DNA of 5,103 bases from Rhodospirillales bacterium (GTDB lineage Bacteria > Pseudomonadota > Alphaproteobacteria > Acetobacterales > Acetobacteraceae). The stretch spans positions 1 to 5,103 of the forward strand of contig JAGWIL010000128.1 of NCBI GenBank assembly GCA_028866335.1, given 5' to 3'. Position 1 is the stretch's first letter. Each line of letters opens with the position of its first letter. A model generated the notes under the pieces. It did no database searches. It saw nothing but the letters and a program-made list of their open reading frames with translations, and had not been told where the DNA came from. Shown in pieces: positions 5,073 to 5,103 of the stretch. Made by a program: the position numbers and the translations under genes.

Positions 5073-5103
5073 ATGGCAAAGAAGATTGTCGGCTATATTA
5101 AGC
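5073..5103 (+). CDS. rplK: 50S ribosomal protein L11, 5' end only
   Basis: The last 31 bases encode MAKKIVGYIK, the near-invariant start of bacterial ribosomal protein L11. L11 binds 23S rRNA in the GTPase-associated centre and is needed for elongation and release factor function and for the stringent response. A strong ribosome site, AAGGAG at 5061-5066, lies six bases before the ATG. The gene runs out of the window, where rplA (L1) would normally follow. In many alphaproteobacteria nusG lies directly upstream; here the upstream neighbour is instead an oppositely oriented secreted hypothetical. Confidence 0.9.
   Translation, partial: MAKKIVGYIK

Noticed and set aside
4672..5079. 135-codon minus-strand open frame across the rplK leader
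   Set aside because: It overlaps the signal-peptide gene in another frame and crosses the leader stem-loops and rplK start; the translation has no recognisable features.

Overview
The window looks chromosomal and comes from a GC-rich bacterium, most likely an alphaproteobacterium (possibly an acetic-acid-bacterium or Rhodospirillales relative). This rests on the codon use, an ECF sigma factor of the RpoE/ChrR type, a conserved alphaproteobacterial secreted hypothetical protein, and the first codons of ribosomal protein L11 (rplK). No mobile element, CRISPR array, tRNA or rRNA is visible.

Layout. On the minus strand at the left edge lies the N-terminal two thirds of an ECF sigma factor (region 2 complete, region 4 cut off by the edge). 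A possible 19-codon leader peptide precedes it. A divergent control region (about 413-516) separates it from a plus-strand operon of four genes: an FAD-dependent NAD(P)/FAD-binding oxidoreductase (517-1830), a DUF1365 protein (1827-2594), a cyclopropane-fatty-acid-synthase-like SAM methyltransferase (2591-3805) and a DUF2177 membrane protein (3802-4209). All three junctions in this operon are ATGA stop/start overlaps. A convergent minus-strand gene for a secreted, beta-rich hypothetical protein follows (4224-4859). Next comes a roughly 210-base leader with two stem-loops, and then the start of rplK (from 5073).

How it fits together. The control region carries two copies of the same promoter, TGATCC-N17-GTAT, facing outward. 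One drives the sigma gene and the other drives the oxidoreductase operon. The simplest reading is an autoregulated sigma factor that switches on a membrane-lipid modification operon, as in the RpoE-ChrR singlet-oxygen response of Rhodobacter. The gene set oxidoreductase - DUF1365 - CFA-like enzyme - small membrane protein - ECF sigma also recalls, from memory, the Mycobacterium tuberculosis Rv0449c-sigK locus. The methyltransferase keeps its SAM site but appears to have lost two residues that hold bicarbonate in true cyclopropane synthases. It may therefore make a methyl-branched or otherwise modified acyl chain, possibly with the FAD enzyme acting on the same lipid.

The less expected signals are a perfect 16-base palindrome between the two divergent -35 boxes, the short ORF whose stop overlaps the sigma start, and a structured rplK leader resembling an L1-binding site.
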